A stretch of 36,080 nucleotides of DNA from NCBI GenBank assembly GCA_947383005.1, contig CANDBT010000044.1:1-36080 (forward strand). The letters run 5' to 3'. How positions within the stretch are numbered: the first letter of the stretch is position 1; each line of letters begins with the position of its first letter. The position numbers and the translations under genes are program-made. This DNA comes from an uncultured bacterium. Its GTDB lineage: Bacteria > Bacillota > Clostridia > Lachnospirales > Lachnospiraceae. Shown here one piece after another: positions 25,336-34,900 of this stretch. Below the pieces are notes generated by a model. That model did no database searches. It saw only the letters and a list, made by a program, of their open reading frames with translations, and was not told where the DNA came from.

Positions 25336-26190
25336 CTAACGGCTTATGTCCCGATGTTCAATCTTGAGGCCAAATTCTTCATGATTACTCAAATATTGAT
25401 ATAAAGCATTGGCTATCGTTACCGAACGGTGCCTGCCGCCGGTGCAGCCTACGGCAATCACCAACTGATTCTTTCCTTCCAGCACATAATTCGGTATTAA
25501 AAACTCCATCAAGTCATAAAGCTTCAGCAAAAAGGCATCGGCTGTCCCTCCTTGACGGACATATGCCTGAACTTCAGCCTCCTCCCCCGTGTGCTGCCGC
25601 AAAGAGTCCACATAATAAGGATTGGGCAGGAAACGCACATCAAATACCAAATCCGCATCTGTGGGAATCCCGTATTTAAAGCCAAAGGAAAGCACAGTAA
25701 TATACAGGTTTTCGTAATCCTGATTATTCAAAAATATCTTTTCCAGCTCCTGCCGTAGCTCCCGGGTCAGAAGCTGGCTGGTATCAATAATGTAATCGGC
25801 ATCCTCCTTGAGAAATTCCAACTTTTCCCTTTCCTGCCGAATCCCCCCGTCCAGCCGTCCCCGGCCTGCCAAAGGATGGGAACGGCGCGTTTCTTTATAA
25901 CGCTTGACCAAAGTCTCATCTTTCGCATCCAGAAATAAAATCTGATATGGTATGCCATTGGCTTTCCAATCCTCCAACACGTGCTGCAGTTGAGGCAATT
26001 CCTGGCCGCTACGGATATCTATGCCTAATGCCACCTTGTCACTTGCGCCGGGCCGCACAGCCAGCTGCACGAAAGGCTCCAGCAGAGAAATGGGCAAATT
26101 GTCGACACAATAAAACCCCATATCTTCCAGCATTTTCAGAGCTATCGTCTTACCGGCCCCCGACATCCCCGTCACAACTACTAATCTCAT
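25336..26190 (-). CDS. rapZ: RapZ/YvcJ family nucleotide-binding protein
   Basis: This 284-residue P-loop protein has Walker A GMSGAGKT (8-15), a DNLP segment after it (YCVDNLPISLL), a Walker B-like ILFLDA, and the C-terminal domain with FKYGIPTDADLVFDVRFLPNP and the GCTGGRHRSV loop. In E. coli RapZ binds GlmZ sRNA and governs glucosamine-6-phosphate synthesis; in Firmicutes the homologue YvcJ is a GTPase/ATPase linked to competence. The frame opens to 26337, but GGAGGG precedes ATG 26190. It lies between murB and whiA. Confidence 0.96.
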   Translation of the reverse strand: MRLVVVTGMSGAGKTIALKMLEDMGFYCVDNLPISLLEPFVQLAVRPGASDKVALGIDIRSGQELPQLQHVLEDWKANGIPYQILFLDAKDETLVKRYKETRRSHPLAGRGRLDGGIRQEREKLEFLKEDADYIIDTSQLLTRELRQELEKIFLNNQDYENLYITVLSFGFKYGIPTDADLVFDVRFLPNPYYVDSLRQHTGEEAEVQAYVRQGGTADAFLLKLYDLMEFLIPNYVLEGKNQLVIAVGCTGGRHRSVTIANALYQYLSNHEEFGLKIEHRDISR

Positions 26191-26255
26191 GTACTTTCCC
26201 TCCCGCCTTCCATCATGTATGGTGAAACATGTGACAATTGATCCGGATAAGTAAC

Positions 26256-27164
26256 CTAAAACTCTCCCAACAGCTTCACTTCCAGCTCCAGCTCTACACC
26301 GGCATTTTCCCACACCTGTTTTTGCACCTGGCGGCACAGCCTCAGCACATCCTCTGCCGTAGCGCCTCCGCGGTTAATGATAAAACCGCAATGTTTTTCC
26401 GATACTTGTGCGCCTCCTACGGACATCCCCCTCAGCCCTGCCTCTTCAATCAGCCGACCGGCAAAATGTCCTGGAGGGCGCTTAAAAGTGCTTCCGGCAC
26501 TTGGATATTCCAATGGCTGTTTGCTTCTTCTTTGCACCGCCAATTCCTCTGTCTTACTGCTGATTTCTTCCGGGTTCCCCGGTTGCAAAAGAAATCCTGC
26601 CTCAAGGACCACATAACCTTGATCAGGAATATTGCTGGATCGATATCCCAATTCCAGTTCTTTCGCCGTCATCTGCCGGTTTTCCCCCTCAGGGGTAAGA
26701 ACCGTCACCACTTCCAGTACATCAGCCATCTCTGATCCGTAAGCTCCCGCATTCATCACTACTGCACCGCCTACGCTGCCAGGTATCCCGGAAGCAAATT
26801 CCATCCCGGCAAGCGCATTTTTCCGTGCCTGATTTGCCACTGATGATAACAACGCACCTGTCCCGGCCCAAATCCGGCAATCCTCGGTCTTAATCTTTGA
26901 CCAAAATTTTCCCATGGCCACAATCACTCCCCGATAACCTTTATCCCCCACCAGCAAGTTGCTGCCGTTTCCCAAAAGATAATACGGTACTGCCTGCTGA
27001 CGGCACAAGGCAAGAACATCCGACAATTCTTTTTTGTTTTCCGGTTCCACAAAATAATCGGCAGGGCCGCCCACGCGAAAAGTCGTATGGCGGCTCATCG
27101 GCTCCCGGACATATAACTTACCAAAAACCAATGCCTGGCCCAGCAATTCCTGAAAACTGCTCAT
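26256..27164 (-). CDS. murB: UDP-N-acetylenolpyruvoylglucosamine reductase
   Basis: This 302-residue FAD enzyme makes UDP-MurNAc in peptidoglycan synthesis. Landmarks: RHTTFRVGGPADYFVEP, LGNGSNLLVGDKGYRG (FAD site), LAGMEFASGIPGSVGGAVVMNAGAYG, the short active-site block PSAGSTFKRPPG containing the catalytic Ser (type IIa, without the extra loop of the E. coli enzyme), and EKHCGFIINRGGATAEDV. Starts 9 bp after hprK, so it is co-transcribed with it. GGGGGATGAG precedes ATG. Confidence 0.97.
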   Translation of the reverse strand: MSSFQELLGQALVFGKLYVREPMSRHTTFRVGGPADYFVEPENKKELSDVLALCRQQAVPYYLLGNGSNLLVGDKGYRGVIVAMGKFWSKIKTEDCRIWAGTGALLSSVANQARKNALAGMEFASGIPGSVGGAVVMNAGAYGSEMADVLEVVTVLTPEGENRQMTAKELELGYRSSNIPDQGYVVLEAGFLLQPGNPEEISSKTEELAVQRRSKQPLEYPSAGSTFKRPPGHFAGRLIEEAGLRGMSVGGAQVSEKHCGFIINRGGATAEDVLRLCRQVQKQVWENAGVELELEVKLLGEF

Positions 27165-27173
27165 CTCATCCCC

Positions 27174-28103
27174 CTATACCAATGCCTTCCCCAAGTTGGC
27201 CTGTACCCGGTTATAAAGCTCACGGGCCGCGTTATATCCCATTTTCTTCTGACGGTAATTAATTGCTGCCGACTCCACGATAACTGCCAGGTTCCTGCCG
27301 GGGCGGATAGGGATATTATGGCAAATCACTTTATTTCCCAGAAATTCCGTATAACGGTCCTCCATCCCCAACCGGTCATATTCCCTGTCCTTATCCCAAT
27401 CCTCCAGCTTAATGACCATATCGATTGTCTGGGTTTCCTTCACGCTTTCCACACCAAAAAGGGCTTTTACATCAATAATCCCTATTCCTCTCAGTTCAAT
27501 AAAATGCTTAGTAATATCCGGTGCGCTGCCCACCAAAGTCTCATCGCTGACCCGCCGGATTTCCACCACGTCATCGGCCACTAAACGATGGCCGCGCCGG
27601 ATAAGCTCCAGAGCCGCCTCGCTTTTCCCGATACCGCTTTCCCCCATAATCAGCACCCCTTCGCCGTAAGCATCCACCAACACACCGTGAATACTGATGC
27701 AGGGCGCCAACTTTACATTGAGCCAGCGGATGACTTCTGCCATCAAATCCGAAGTGGTCTGGTCGGAAACCAGGCAAGGCACCTGATAATGGCTGCACAA
27801 ATTCTGCATATCCTCATCCGGCATCAGGCTCCTGCTGTATACCAGACAGGGAATCCCGCTAGACAAAAGTTTTTCGTATACCTCAAGCTTTCTGTCCCGC
27901 GGCAAGGTTTTAATATATTCATACTCCACATAGCCGATTATCTGTACCCGTTCCTGGTCAAAATGGTCAAAATAGCCTGCCAGTTGCAATGCCGGACGGT
28001 TCACATCCGAATGGGAAAGTACTGCCGTATCGGCATCGATTTCCGGAATAATATTTTTTAAATTCATTTTTTGAATGAATTCCGTAATTGTAACACCATA
28101 CAT
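27174..28103 (-). CDS. hprK: HPr kinase/phosphorylase
   Basis: This 309-residue bifunctional enzyme phosphorylates and dephosphorylates HPr or Crh on Ser46, the main switch of carbon catabolite control in Firmicutes. N-terminal domain (1-130), then SIHGVLVDAYG (catalytic His139), Walker A GESGIGKS (154-161), ADDVVEI, and the signature block IELRGIGIIDVKALFGV (about 205-222), then the C-terminal helix. It leads the string hprK-murB-rapZ-whiA-crh, and its probable partner Crh-like protein ends it. Element B4 lies upstream. Confidence 0.97.
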   Translation of the reverse strand: MYGVTITEFIQKMNLKNIIPEIDADTAVLSHSDVNRPALQLAGYFDHFDQERVQIIGYVEYEYIKTLPRDRKLEVYEKLLSSGIPCLVYSRSLMPDEDMQNLCSHYQVPCLVSDQTTSDLMAEVIRWLNVKLAPCISIHGVLVDAYGEGVLIMGESGIGKSEAALELIRRGHRLVADDVVEIRRVSDETLVGSAPDITKHFIELRGIGIIDVKALFGVESVKETQTIDMVIKLEDWDKDREYDRLGMEDRYTEFLGNKVICHNIPIRPGRNLAVIVESAAINYRQKKMGYNAARELYNRVQANLGKALV

Positions 28104-28155
28104 AATCGTCCTGGCTCCTTCTTAGTATTTACTCCTGTTTATAATCCGTTTTTGA

Positions 28156-28200
28156 ACAACCGTTCAGACAGGATATCTTCTTACCCGCCTAAATGGTAAC
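28156..28200. repeat. Minimal palindromic element B4 at the uvrC 3' end
   Basis: ACAACCGTTCAGACAGG and CCCGCCTAAATGGTAAC are complementary around TATCTTCTTA. This is the same 45-bp form as B3. On the minus strand GTTACCATTTAG supplies the last codons (Val-Thr-Ile) and the TAG stop of uvrC, so the insertion set the gene's end. Flanks match 5 of 8. Confidence 0.65.
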
Positions 28201-30078
28201 ACTTTTAAACCCATTTTCCTTCTCCCGAAAAAACGTATACACGTTTCGGGCTGACTGATGGTTCATCCCTGGTACCTGAGCCAGCTCTTCTTCGCTCGCC
28301 TCCCTTATTGCTTCCAGTGATTTGAAGTAACGCATAAGCGCTTTGCGCCGGGTATCTCCAATCCCCGGGATATCGTCCAGCACCGACCTCACCTGGCCCT
28401 TTCCCCGCAGACTGCGGTGATATTCTATAGCAAACCGATGGGCCTCATCCTGGATACGGGTAATCAGGCGGAAACCCTCCGCATGCTTATCTATGGGAAT
28501 TTCCACATTTTGAAAATACAGCCCACGGGTCCGATGGTTATCGTCCTTTACCATACCGCAGACCGGAATATCCAGCTTCATCTGGCCGAGAACCTCCAAG
28601 GCAATATTTACCTGCCCCCTTCCGCCATCCATCATCAGTAAATCCGGAAAACGCGTGAAACTGCCAAATTCGTCGTCTATACCATTTTCCCTGAGCTTAT
28701 CTTTTTCCTCTAATCCATGGCTGAAACGGCGAATCAATACCTCCTTCATAGAGGCATAATCATTAGGGCCGACAACAGTGCGGATACGAAACCGCCGGTA
28801 ATCGTTGCGTTTGGGTTTCCCGTCTTCATAAACCACCATAGAGCCAACGGATTCATAACCGGATATATTGGAAATATCAAATGCCTCCACTCTGCGCACC
28901 CGCTCAAGCCCCAGCCATCCGGCCACCTGATTCATCGCGCCGATTGTGCGCAGTTCCTCACGTTTAATCTTCTCTTTATCCTGAGACAATACCAGCGCCG
29001 CGTTTTTCTCCGCCAGTTCAACCAGCCGTTCTTTCTCCCCCTTTTTCGGTACGATCACACGGACTTTCTGTCCCTTGCGTGTACTAAGCCAACGGGCGAT
29101 CACTTCCCCGTCTTCCAGCTCCGTCTGCACCCACAACTCTTTGGGAAGAAAAGGCGCGCCAGCATAAAACTGCTTCACGAAACTGGACAGAATCTGCCCC
29201 GTATCTTCTGCCGTGGCAATATTCACATGAAAATGTTCCCGCCCGATAAGCTTCCCCTCCCGGACAAAAAACACCTGTACGACGGCATCCTCATCATCCT
29301 TAGCCAACGCGATAATATCTCTGTCCTGTTGGCTGCTGCTGGTGATTTTCTGCTTCTGCGCTATTTTTTTTACACTGGAAAGCAGCTCCCGGTACTCTAT
29401 AGCCTTCTCAAAATCCATAGCGTCGGAAGCTTTCATCATTTTCTCTTCCAGCAGCTTCAGCACCTGCCCATAATGCCCGTTTAAAAAATCCAGCACTTGG
29501 GAAATATTTTTTCCATACTCCTCTTTACTGACCGCCCCCTGGCAAGGCGCGCTGCACTGTTTGATATGATAATTCAGGCAGGGCCGTTCTTTTCCGACAT
29601 CTCGGGGCAGCACCCGGCTGCAGGTCCTGATTTTATAGATCTTGTGGATTAAATCAATCGTATCTTTGACCGCCCCCGCACTGGTATAGGGGCCAAAATA
29701 TTTATTTTTATCTTTTTTCATTTCACGAGCGAACATCACCCGGGGGAAATCCTCCAACACAGTCACCTTAATATACGGATAGGCTTTGTCGTCTTTCAAC
29801 ATAGTATTATACCGTGGACGGTGTTCTTTAATCAAATTACACTCCAAAACCAAAGCTTCCAGCTCCGAATCGGTAATAATATACTCAAAACGGGCTATCC
29901 GCGACACCATCTGCTCAATCTTGGCTGTCTTGTTGCGGCTGCTCTGAAAATACTGTCTCACCCGGTTTTTAAGGCTAATCGCCTTCCCCACATAAATAAT
30001 CTCGTCTCTTTTGTCATGCATAATATAAACTCCGGGCTGCGCCGGGAGTTTTTTCAATTCTTCTTCAATATTAAACAC
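28189..30078 (-). CDS. uvrC: Excinuclease ABC subunit C
   Basis: UvrC makes the two cuts beside a DNA lesion bound by UvrB. Domains: GIY-YIG nuclease ([19 protein letters not shown], about 13-92), UVR motif with the UvrB contact ([21 protein letters not shown]), RNase H-like second nuclease ([53 protein letters not shown]), and the tandem helix-hairpin-helix end. GTG at 30078 has AGGAGG 11 nt upstream and gives the usual start [19 protein letters not shown] (629 codons). An alternative GTG at 30144 (GAGG, 9 nt; 651 codons) adds 22 unconserved residues and is possible. The last codons lie in element B4. Confidence 0.95.
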   Translation of the reverse strand: MFNIEEELKKLPAQPGVYIMHDKRDEIIYVGKAISLKNRVRQYFQSSRNKTAKIEQMVSRIARFEYIITDSELEALVLECNLIKEHRPRYNTMLKDDKAYPYIKVTVLEDFPRVMFAREMKKDKNKYFGPYTSAGAVKDTIDLIHKIYKIRTCSRVLPRDVGKERPCLNYHIKQCSAPCQGAVSKEEYGKNISQVLDFLNGHYGQVLKLLEEKMMKASDAMDFEKAIEYRELLSSVKKIAQKQKITSSSQQDRDIIALAKDDEDAVVQVFFVREGKLIGREHFHVNIATAEDTGQILSSFVKQFYAGAPFLPKELWVQTELEDGEVIARWLSTRKGQKVRVIVPKKGEKERLVELAEKNAALVLSQDKEKIKREELRTIGAMNQVAGWLGLERVRRVEAFDISNISGYESVGSMVVYEDGKPKRNDYRRFRIRTVVGPNDYASMKEVLIRRFSHGLEEKDKLRENGIDDEFGSFTRFPDLLMMDGGRGQVNIALEVLGQMKLDIPVCGMVKDDNHRTRGLYFQNVEIPIDKHAEGFRLITRIQDEAHRFAIEYHRSLRGKGQVRSVLDDIPGIGDTRRKALMRYFKSLEAIREASEEELAQVPGMNHQSARNVYTFFREKENGFKSVTI

Positions 30079-30150
30079 GTAACGTAAAGCCTCCTGTTGT
30101 AACCATTCAAGGGGTATCTGAACGGTTGCCTCCTGTTTCGTCACGGCTGC

Positions 30151-30957
30151 TCACCTCAGCCGCACGCCCTCATAATGCCTCTGTATCGCCAAAGTCCCTC
30201 TTATCGCGCTAATCTGCTCCTGAATGCTGCCTGACTGAGGTTTCATATCCAAAACCATATAAATGCTTTCTATATCGGATTGGCTGGCCGTCTCCGCCAA
30301 CCCGTTTAAACAAGCAATTTTCTCTTCCAATGTCTCCGCCGCCAGAAAACGCATCAGCTCCGGGTTTGGCCCGTGCTCTCCCGCTTCTGATTTTCTTTCA
30401 GGCTGCAATTCCGGTTGGACGGTTTTTTCTGCCCCGGTTTCTTGCACTTTCTCCAGCTGCATTCCCGGCTGGGCGGCTTTTTCTGCTTTATCTCCTGATC
30501 CTTCTTTTGTCCCTGTTCTTTCAGGTTTGATTCTTTCTGATCTCGTGCTTTCTGGTTCCGTACTTATTGGTCTCGCTCTTTCTGGTTCCATGCTTTCTGG
30601 TTCCGTCTTTTTTGCCTCAAGTCTCTCCGTTTCAGTTTTTTTTGTTTCTATTCCTTCTGTCTTAATTTTCTCAGTTTCTATCGGTTTTTTCATCCTTGTT
30701 CCGCTTCCGTCTTCGGCGCACACCCGTTTGTACAGGTACCTTTGTCCGGCTTTTGGATACATCTCCTGATCCACCTCACGAGTAAACTGGCTGTATGGCT
30801 GTACCAATATCCGAAAACGGCCAAAAAGCTCCTGGTATACCACCATAGCTTCCCCCGTTTCCCAATGGGAGGCCACAGCTACGATCTGATATAATTTCCC
30901 TTCATAATGCCGATACAGCTCCCCTGGCCAAATTTTCCATTCTCCATCCTGTCCCAT
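30151..30957 (-). CDS. DUF1653 protein with a Glu/Lys/Thr-rich linker
   Basis: This 268-residue protein has three parts: an N-terminal DUF1653 domain (about 9-75: WPGELYRHYEGKLYQIVAVA, EAMVVYQELFG, RFTREVDQ-like FTREVDQEMYP), then about 90 residues of low-complexity linker made of imperfect TE-x-E-K-T/E-P-E-R units, then a C-terminal helical domain (about 185-255: NPELMRFLAAETLEEKIACL). DUF1653 is a small beta domain of unknown function. GGAG 7 nt before ATG 30957 sets the start. The stop is 6 bp from the alternative uvrC start, so the pair is likely one transcript. Confidence 0.85.
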   Translation of the reverse strand: MGQDGEWKIWPGELYRHYEGKLYQIVAVASHWETGEAMVVYQELFGRFRILVQPYSQFTREVDQEMYPKAGQRYLYKRVCAEDGSGTRMKKPIETEKIKTEGIETKKTETERLEAKKTEPESMEPERARPISTEPESTRSERIKPERTGTKEGSGDKAEKAAQPGMQLEKVQETGAEKTVQPELQPERKSEAGEHGPNPELMRFLAAETLEEKIACLNGLAETASQSDIESIYMVLDMKPQSGSIQEQISAIRGTLAIQRHYEGVRLR

Positions 30958-30994
30958 AAGCATACTCCTGTCTTTCCTGTCCTGCTTAATTATT

Positions 30995-31023
30995 ATCATA
31001 CATGGTGCAGGACATATTTTCAA
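30995..31023 (-). promoter_or_regulatory. Promoter of the DUF1653-uvrC unit
   Basis: TTGAAA (31023-31018), 17-bp spacer, TATGAT (31000-30995). The -35 box overlaps the stop codon of the upstream ART-like gene. An inverted repeat GTCCTGC...GCAGGAC (31012-30978) encloses the -10 box and could be an operator. Confidence 0.65.
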
Positions 31024-31910
31024 GAGATAAAATCATTTCCTCTGTACCACATATCAGAAAGCTTATATCTCAAATATCTCTGAAGCTCTTCCTTCCACTT
31101 TATATACTCCGAAAAATCTTTGTCCCATTCCCCTTTATTCATTGCGTTCACGGCCTCCAAAGGAATATATCTCTTCTCAAAAACATCATTTTTTACAGCC
31201 TCTAACGTAACCGCAACCTTGTCTCTTGTTTGACAATCCTGAATTCCTATAGCATCGATCCGGTATTTACCCACCGGAAGATTTCCATTTATATCCCTGA
31301 TTGTCCGCTTCTCCTTTAATGTCAACTCCATCTCGTTTATTTCGAGATCAACAAATGGGGCCAATAGTACTTCCCGTTCCCCTATATTCTTATACTCGCT
31401 CCCCAATGCTTTCTCAAAGTCCAAATATGGCACATCTGGTGAAATATGCATTTCTATGAGAATCACGCCATCTTTTTTTGCAAATTCCTCATCATAGCCA
31501 GCCTTGGAAGCTGATATAAATGACAGCGCCTGCCCTTGTTCCAACAATGCCAATGAATTCAACCTTTCTACTCTTTTGGCAATCACCCATTCCCTGTCAC
31601 TTTTCCTGTGTTCCCAACACATAAGCTGAAATATACGGCAGTATAAATCAATTGTTTCATCAATTTTTTCAAGAAAAACCGGATTAAGCTGTTTTCCTTC
31701 TTTTTGAATACGTGATATTTCATTTATTATTCCCGGAAACAATAAAGCGTTTAATGTTCTGTATGCATTTTTATCACCATAGAAAGGATCAGATGACTGC
31801 CTGCCAACTAAATTCCCCTCTTCATCCCGAATACGAATATCACCTTCATATAATCTAACCGCATCTATAGCTTCTCTTCTATTTATTTGTTTATGTTTTT
31901 CACAATCCAT
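31020..31910 (-). CDS. Putative ADP-ribosyltransferase-fold protein
   Basis: This is a 296-residue protein that I do not recognise by name. Residues 105-195 follow the pattern of mono-ADP-ribosyltransferases: an Arg-containing strand (VIAKRVERL, R113), an STS-like strand (FISASKAG, S133/S135), a strand LIEMHIS, then the ExE-type motif GEREVLLAPF (E178, E180), close to the EEEVLIPP pattern of ARTs. N-terminal 100 residues are helical. It starts 28 bp after the 1263-residue HD protein and has its own weak RBS (AAGAAAGGATT), so the two probably act together. If active, it would modify a target with ADP-ribose from NAD. The family assignment is inference from motifs; fold prediction would settle it. 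Confidence 0.6.
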   Translation of the reverse strand: MDCEKHKQINRREAIDAVRLYEGDIRIRDEEGNLVGRQSSDPFYGDKNAYRTLNALLFPGIINEISRIQKEGKQLNPVFLEKIDETIDLYCRIFQLMCWEHRKSDREWVIAKRVERLNSLALLEQGQALSFISASKAGYDEEFAKKDGVILIEMHISPDVPYLDFEKALGSEYKNIGEREVLLAPFVDLEINEMELTLKEKRTIRDINGNLPVGKYRIDAIGIQDCQTRDKVAVTLEAVKNDVFEKRYIPLEAVNAMNKGEWDKDFSEYIKWKEELQRYLRYKLSDMWYRGNDFIS

Positions 31911-31938
31911 AATCCGTAATCCTTTCTTCCAGTATCGT

Positions 31939-34900
31939 TCATTCTTGTACCAAACTATCCCAATGACGGATTGCCGGGTTCACAGATTTCTTTTTTAATG
32001 CCAATACAGGTTCCCAAAACATTTCCTGGAACTCCCGGTCCGCCTCTGCGGTCTCTACAAAATCTTTTTCACTAAACCACTGATCTGCTGCTTTCAAATT
32101 CTCCCAAGCCTGGAACACATGCTGCAGCCGTATTTCAAAATACTCTCCCCCTGCTTCCAAGCTGCCCCTGATATAACACAATCCACAGAATGCCCTCATT
32201 CTGCTTTCTGCTTCTCCTGTAAAATAATAATATGAAATCAAAAGCATTCCATAATAATACAAAACTCCCTTGTCTTTCTCCAGACATTTCAGTGCCCATC
32301 TGATACATACCAAATGATACTCATCCGGAATCTCTGTAAGGCAGTTCACCAGTACGGAGAATACCCCCTGCTCCCAGCTTCTTCCGCCAAATAAATTAAG
32401 ATGAACCGTGTTCAACGGACCGTCTATATCGCGCAACCGGCTATTTCTTGTCCCTCCTTTATCTGTAATTATATATGTGTTTACAAAAAAGGTTGTAATT
32501 TCCCGCTGTATCTTTGCCTCTGCCATCCGGCCAACCTCTCCCAGCAGCCTGCAAAAATCCATAAAATAGTATTCAGATATTTCGTTATGCTTGTCCTTTA
32601 GCACGGAAAAAAGAGAGCGGATTATCCCCATTACCTTTTCTTCCGGCATTAAGCGCCAATTCTGGTTCGTCATTTTTTTACTTAGTTCTTGTATGTTTCT
32701 GGAATCATATCCAGATAAACCGGCTCTTTTTAAGTTTTCAACCGTCTCTTTCACTGCACTGCAGATCCCTTCTGTATCGATATCATTCCTCTTCAACAGA
32801 TTATCCACATCAATCAGGTTCTCCAACTCCTGATACATCTGGCAAGGATCTTTTTGCTGGCAGTTCCAAATAAATTGATGCAGACGGCCGTTTATCTTAT
32901 CTCCCCATCTTTTGTTTAATTTGATCCCGGTTTCGTAAACCATCACCCTCTTTACTTCCTCATCAGGCCATTTTTCAATCATATCTAATGCTTCTTCACA
33001 GAAAGAATAAGGCATAAAATCAAATGCTTTTTGAGCAAGCTTTTTATTTGGGCAATACCAGAAATAATTTTGGTACACTCTCGCGATAATCGGATGTATA
33101 ATCTCCCAGTCCCCATCGGTAAAACAATATGCCGCTTGTTCCAGGAATTGATATTCCCCAATATCATAATGATGTTTCTGTGTTTGGATAAATTCATCAT
33201 ACAAAATCAGCCATTTTAATACCTTGGTAAGCTGCTCTCCTTTTAAATCTGCTACCAGATATTCAAGCCACTGAACCCCAAAGTTCCACATACATCTCTG
33301 AGGCGTCGATGTCAGAAAACTAATAATCTTTTCATAACCTTCTGGAAAATGATAATACATTTTTGCGATTATCTGCCTCATCTCATCTTTTGTAAACTGA
33401 TCCGAATCCATACTCTGAACAGATAAAATCACTGTCTCTGGCAAATACTCAGCAATTCCCCGATAATCCCCCTGCTGATTCTTATAAACAGCCATGCTAT
33501 GGATCCAGCAAGTCTCATTTCTCACCGATTCTAAATATTCTCCAATATTCCAGTATTGCAATGCCTCCAGCTTTCTTAATGCAATAAGGCGTATAACACC
33601 CTTGCGTATATTAGCTGCCTTTCCACTATTCAGTCCTTTTCGGTTCTGGGCCAATAAACTCTCAATTGCGCTTTCCCTGGAATGCCAAAACTCTGATCGC
33701 TGGTTCTCACCAGCATTCCGATGATAGCGCCGGAATCCCGTATCGTGGTATTTTAGCATTTGGGATTTTCGGTTAATTCCGCCCCATTCCATAATTACAT
33801 TGGTCATATTCTGAAGTCCCTGGATAGAACCAAACAAATCTTGATTTTTCTCCCCACAACTGACCATCTCATCATTATCCTTTTCCAGTTTCTCCCAATC
33901 TGCTCCAAAAAAGTGTTTCCAGGCTTTTGCCAAAACTGGATAGTCCACGCTCGTCAACTCTTCGTCTGTTATTTCTCCACTGCCAAACAACATCTTATCT
34001 TGAAGTCTTAAATATCGCCTATGTGCTCTCAATATATTTATCAGCCGTTCTTTCTTCACCTGATTCTGGATTTGTTCTGATATCCCACACCATTCCCCTG
34101 ACTCTCTATCCCAAAACCAAAACATCCCCACTACTGTCCGAACCAACTGCAACGTAGCAAAATCATCCTGGAGCATTGTATAATCACATGTCATCAGATA
34201 ATCATAATATTTTTTTACAGCTTCTGCCGTAACATATGGCTCTAAAAAACACAGCAAAACATCCAGCAATCTCTGATAAGGCCCAATATCTGCTGCAGGT
34301 ATATCTATTCCGCAATCACCCATCAGATTAGGGCAAATTAGGTTTTGATGCATTCTTTTTGCCGCTTCAAAATCCATACTTCCCTTTTCATAGATAAGAA
34401 GATATGTAATTGCCCAATAATTCTGATCGGACGCCGCAGTATGTGGCTCCAACGTCTCTAATACTGCTCCGCAAATATGACGCAATTTTTCAATGTCGCC
34501 ATTCACGTATGCCTTTTCCGCCAAATCATGTGCATATTTTAACTTTTCTTCTACCATGCCCTTTCCAAAAATCACCCGTTCTTCCGGATAAAGCAGTACA
34601 CCCGGGTGGAAAAATTCATTTAATTCGGACAAATCCATGGTCTCCAGACCAATCTCATTCAGCCTTTTTCTGACGCTGTCATCTCCTCTGTCCTGATTCT
34701 TCGCTTCATCCATAAAAGTTGCCATTAAATATGGGATCAAATCATATTGAAACTCCGGAATAGACTGATACTCGCCCAATTTCTCAGAAATCTCATCTTT
34801 TTCCTCTGGAATTCCATCCCCTGGTTCAAAATCCAGATGCCATATTTCTCCATGGATTACTTTCAAATTTTCTTGGTACAATTTCACCAGCCGGTAATGG

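Noticed and set aside
28717-29484. 255-residue plus-strand ORF
   Set aside because: Antisense to uvrC; no credible start or family features.
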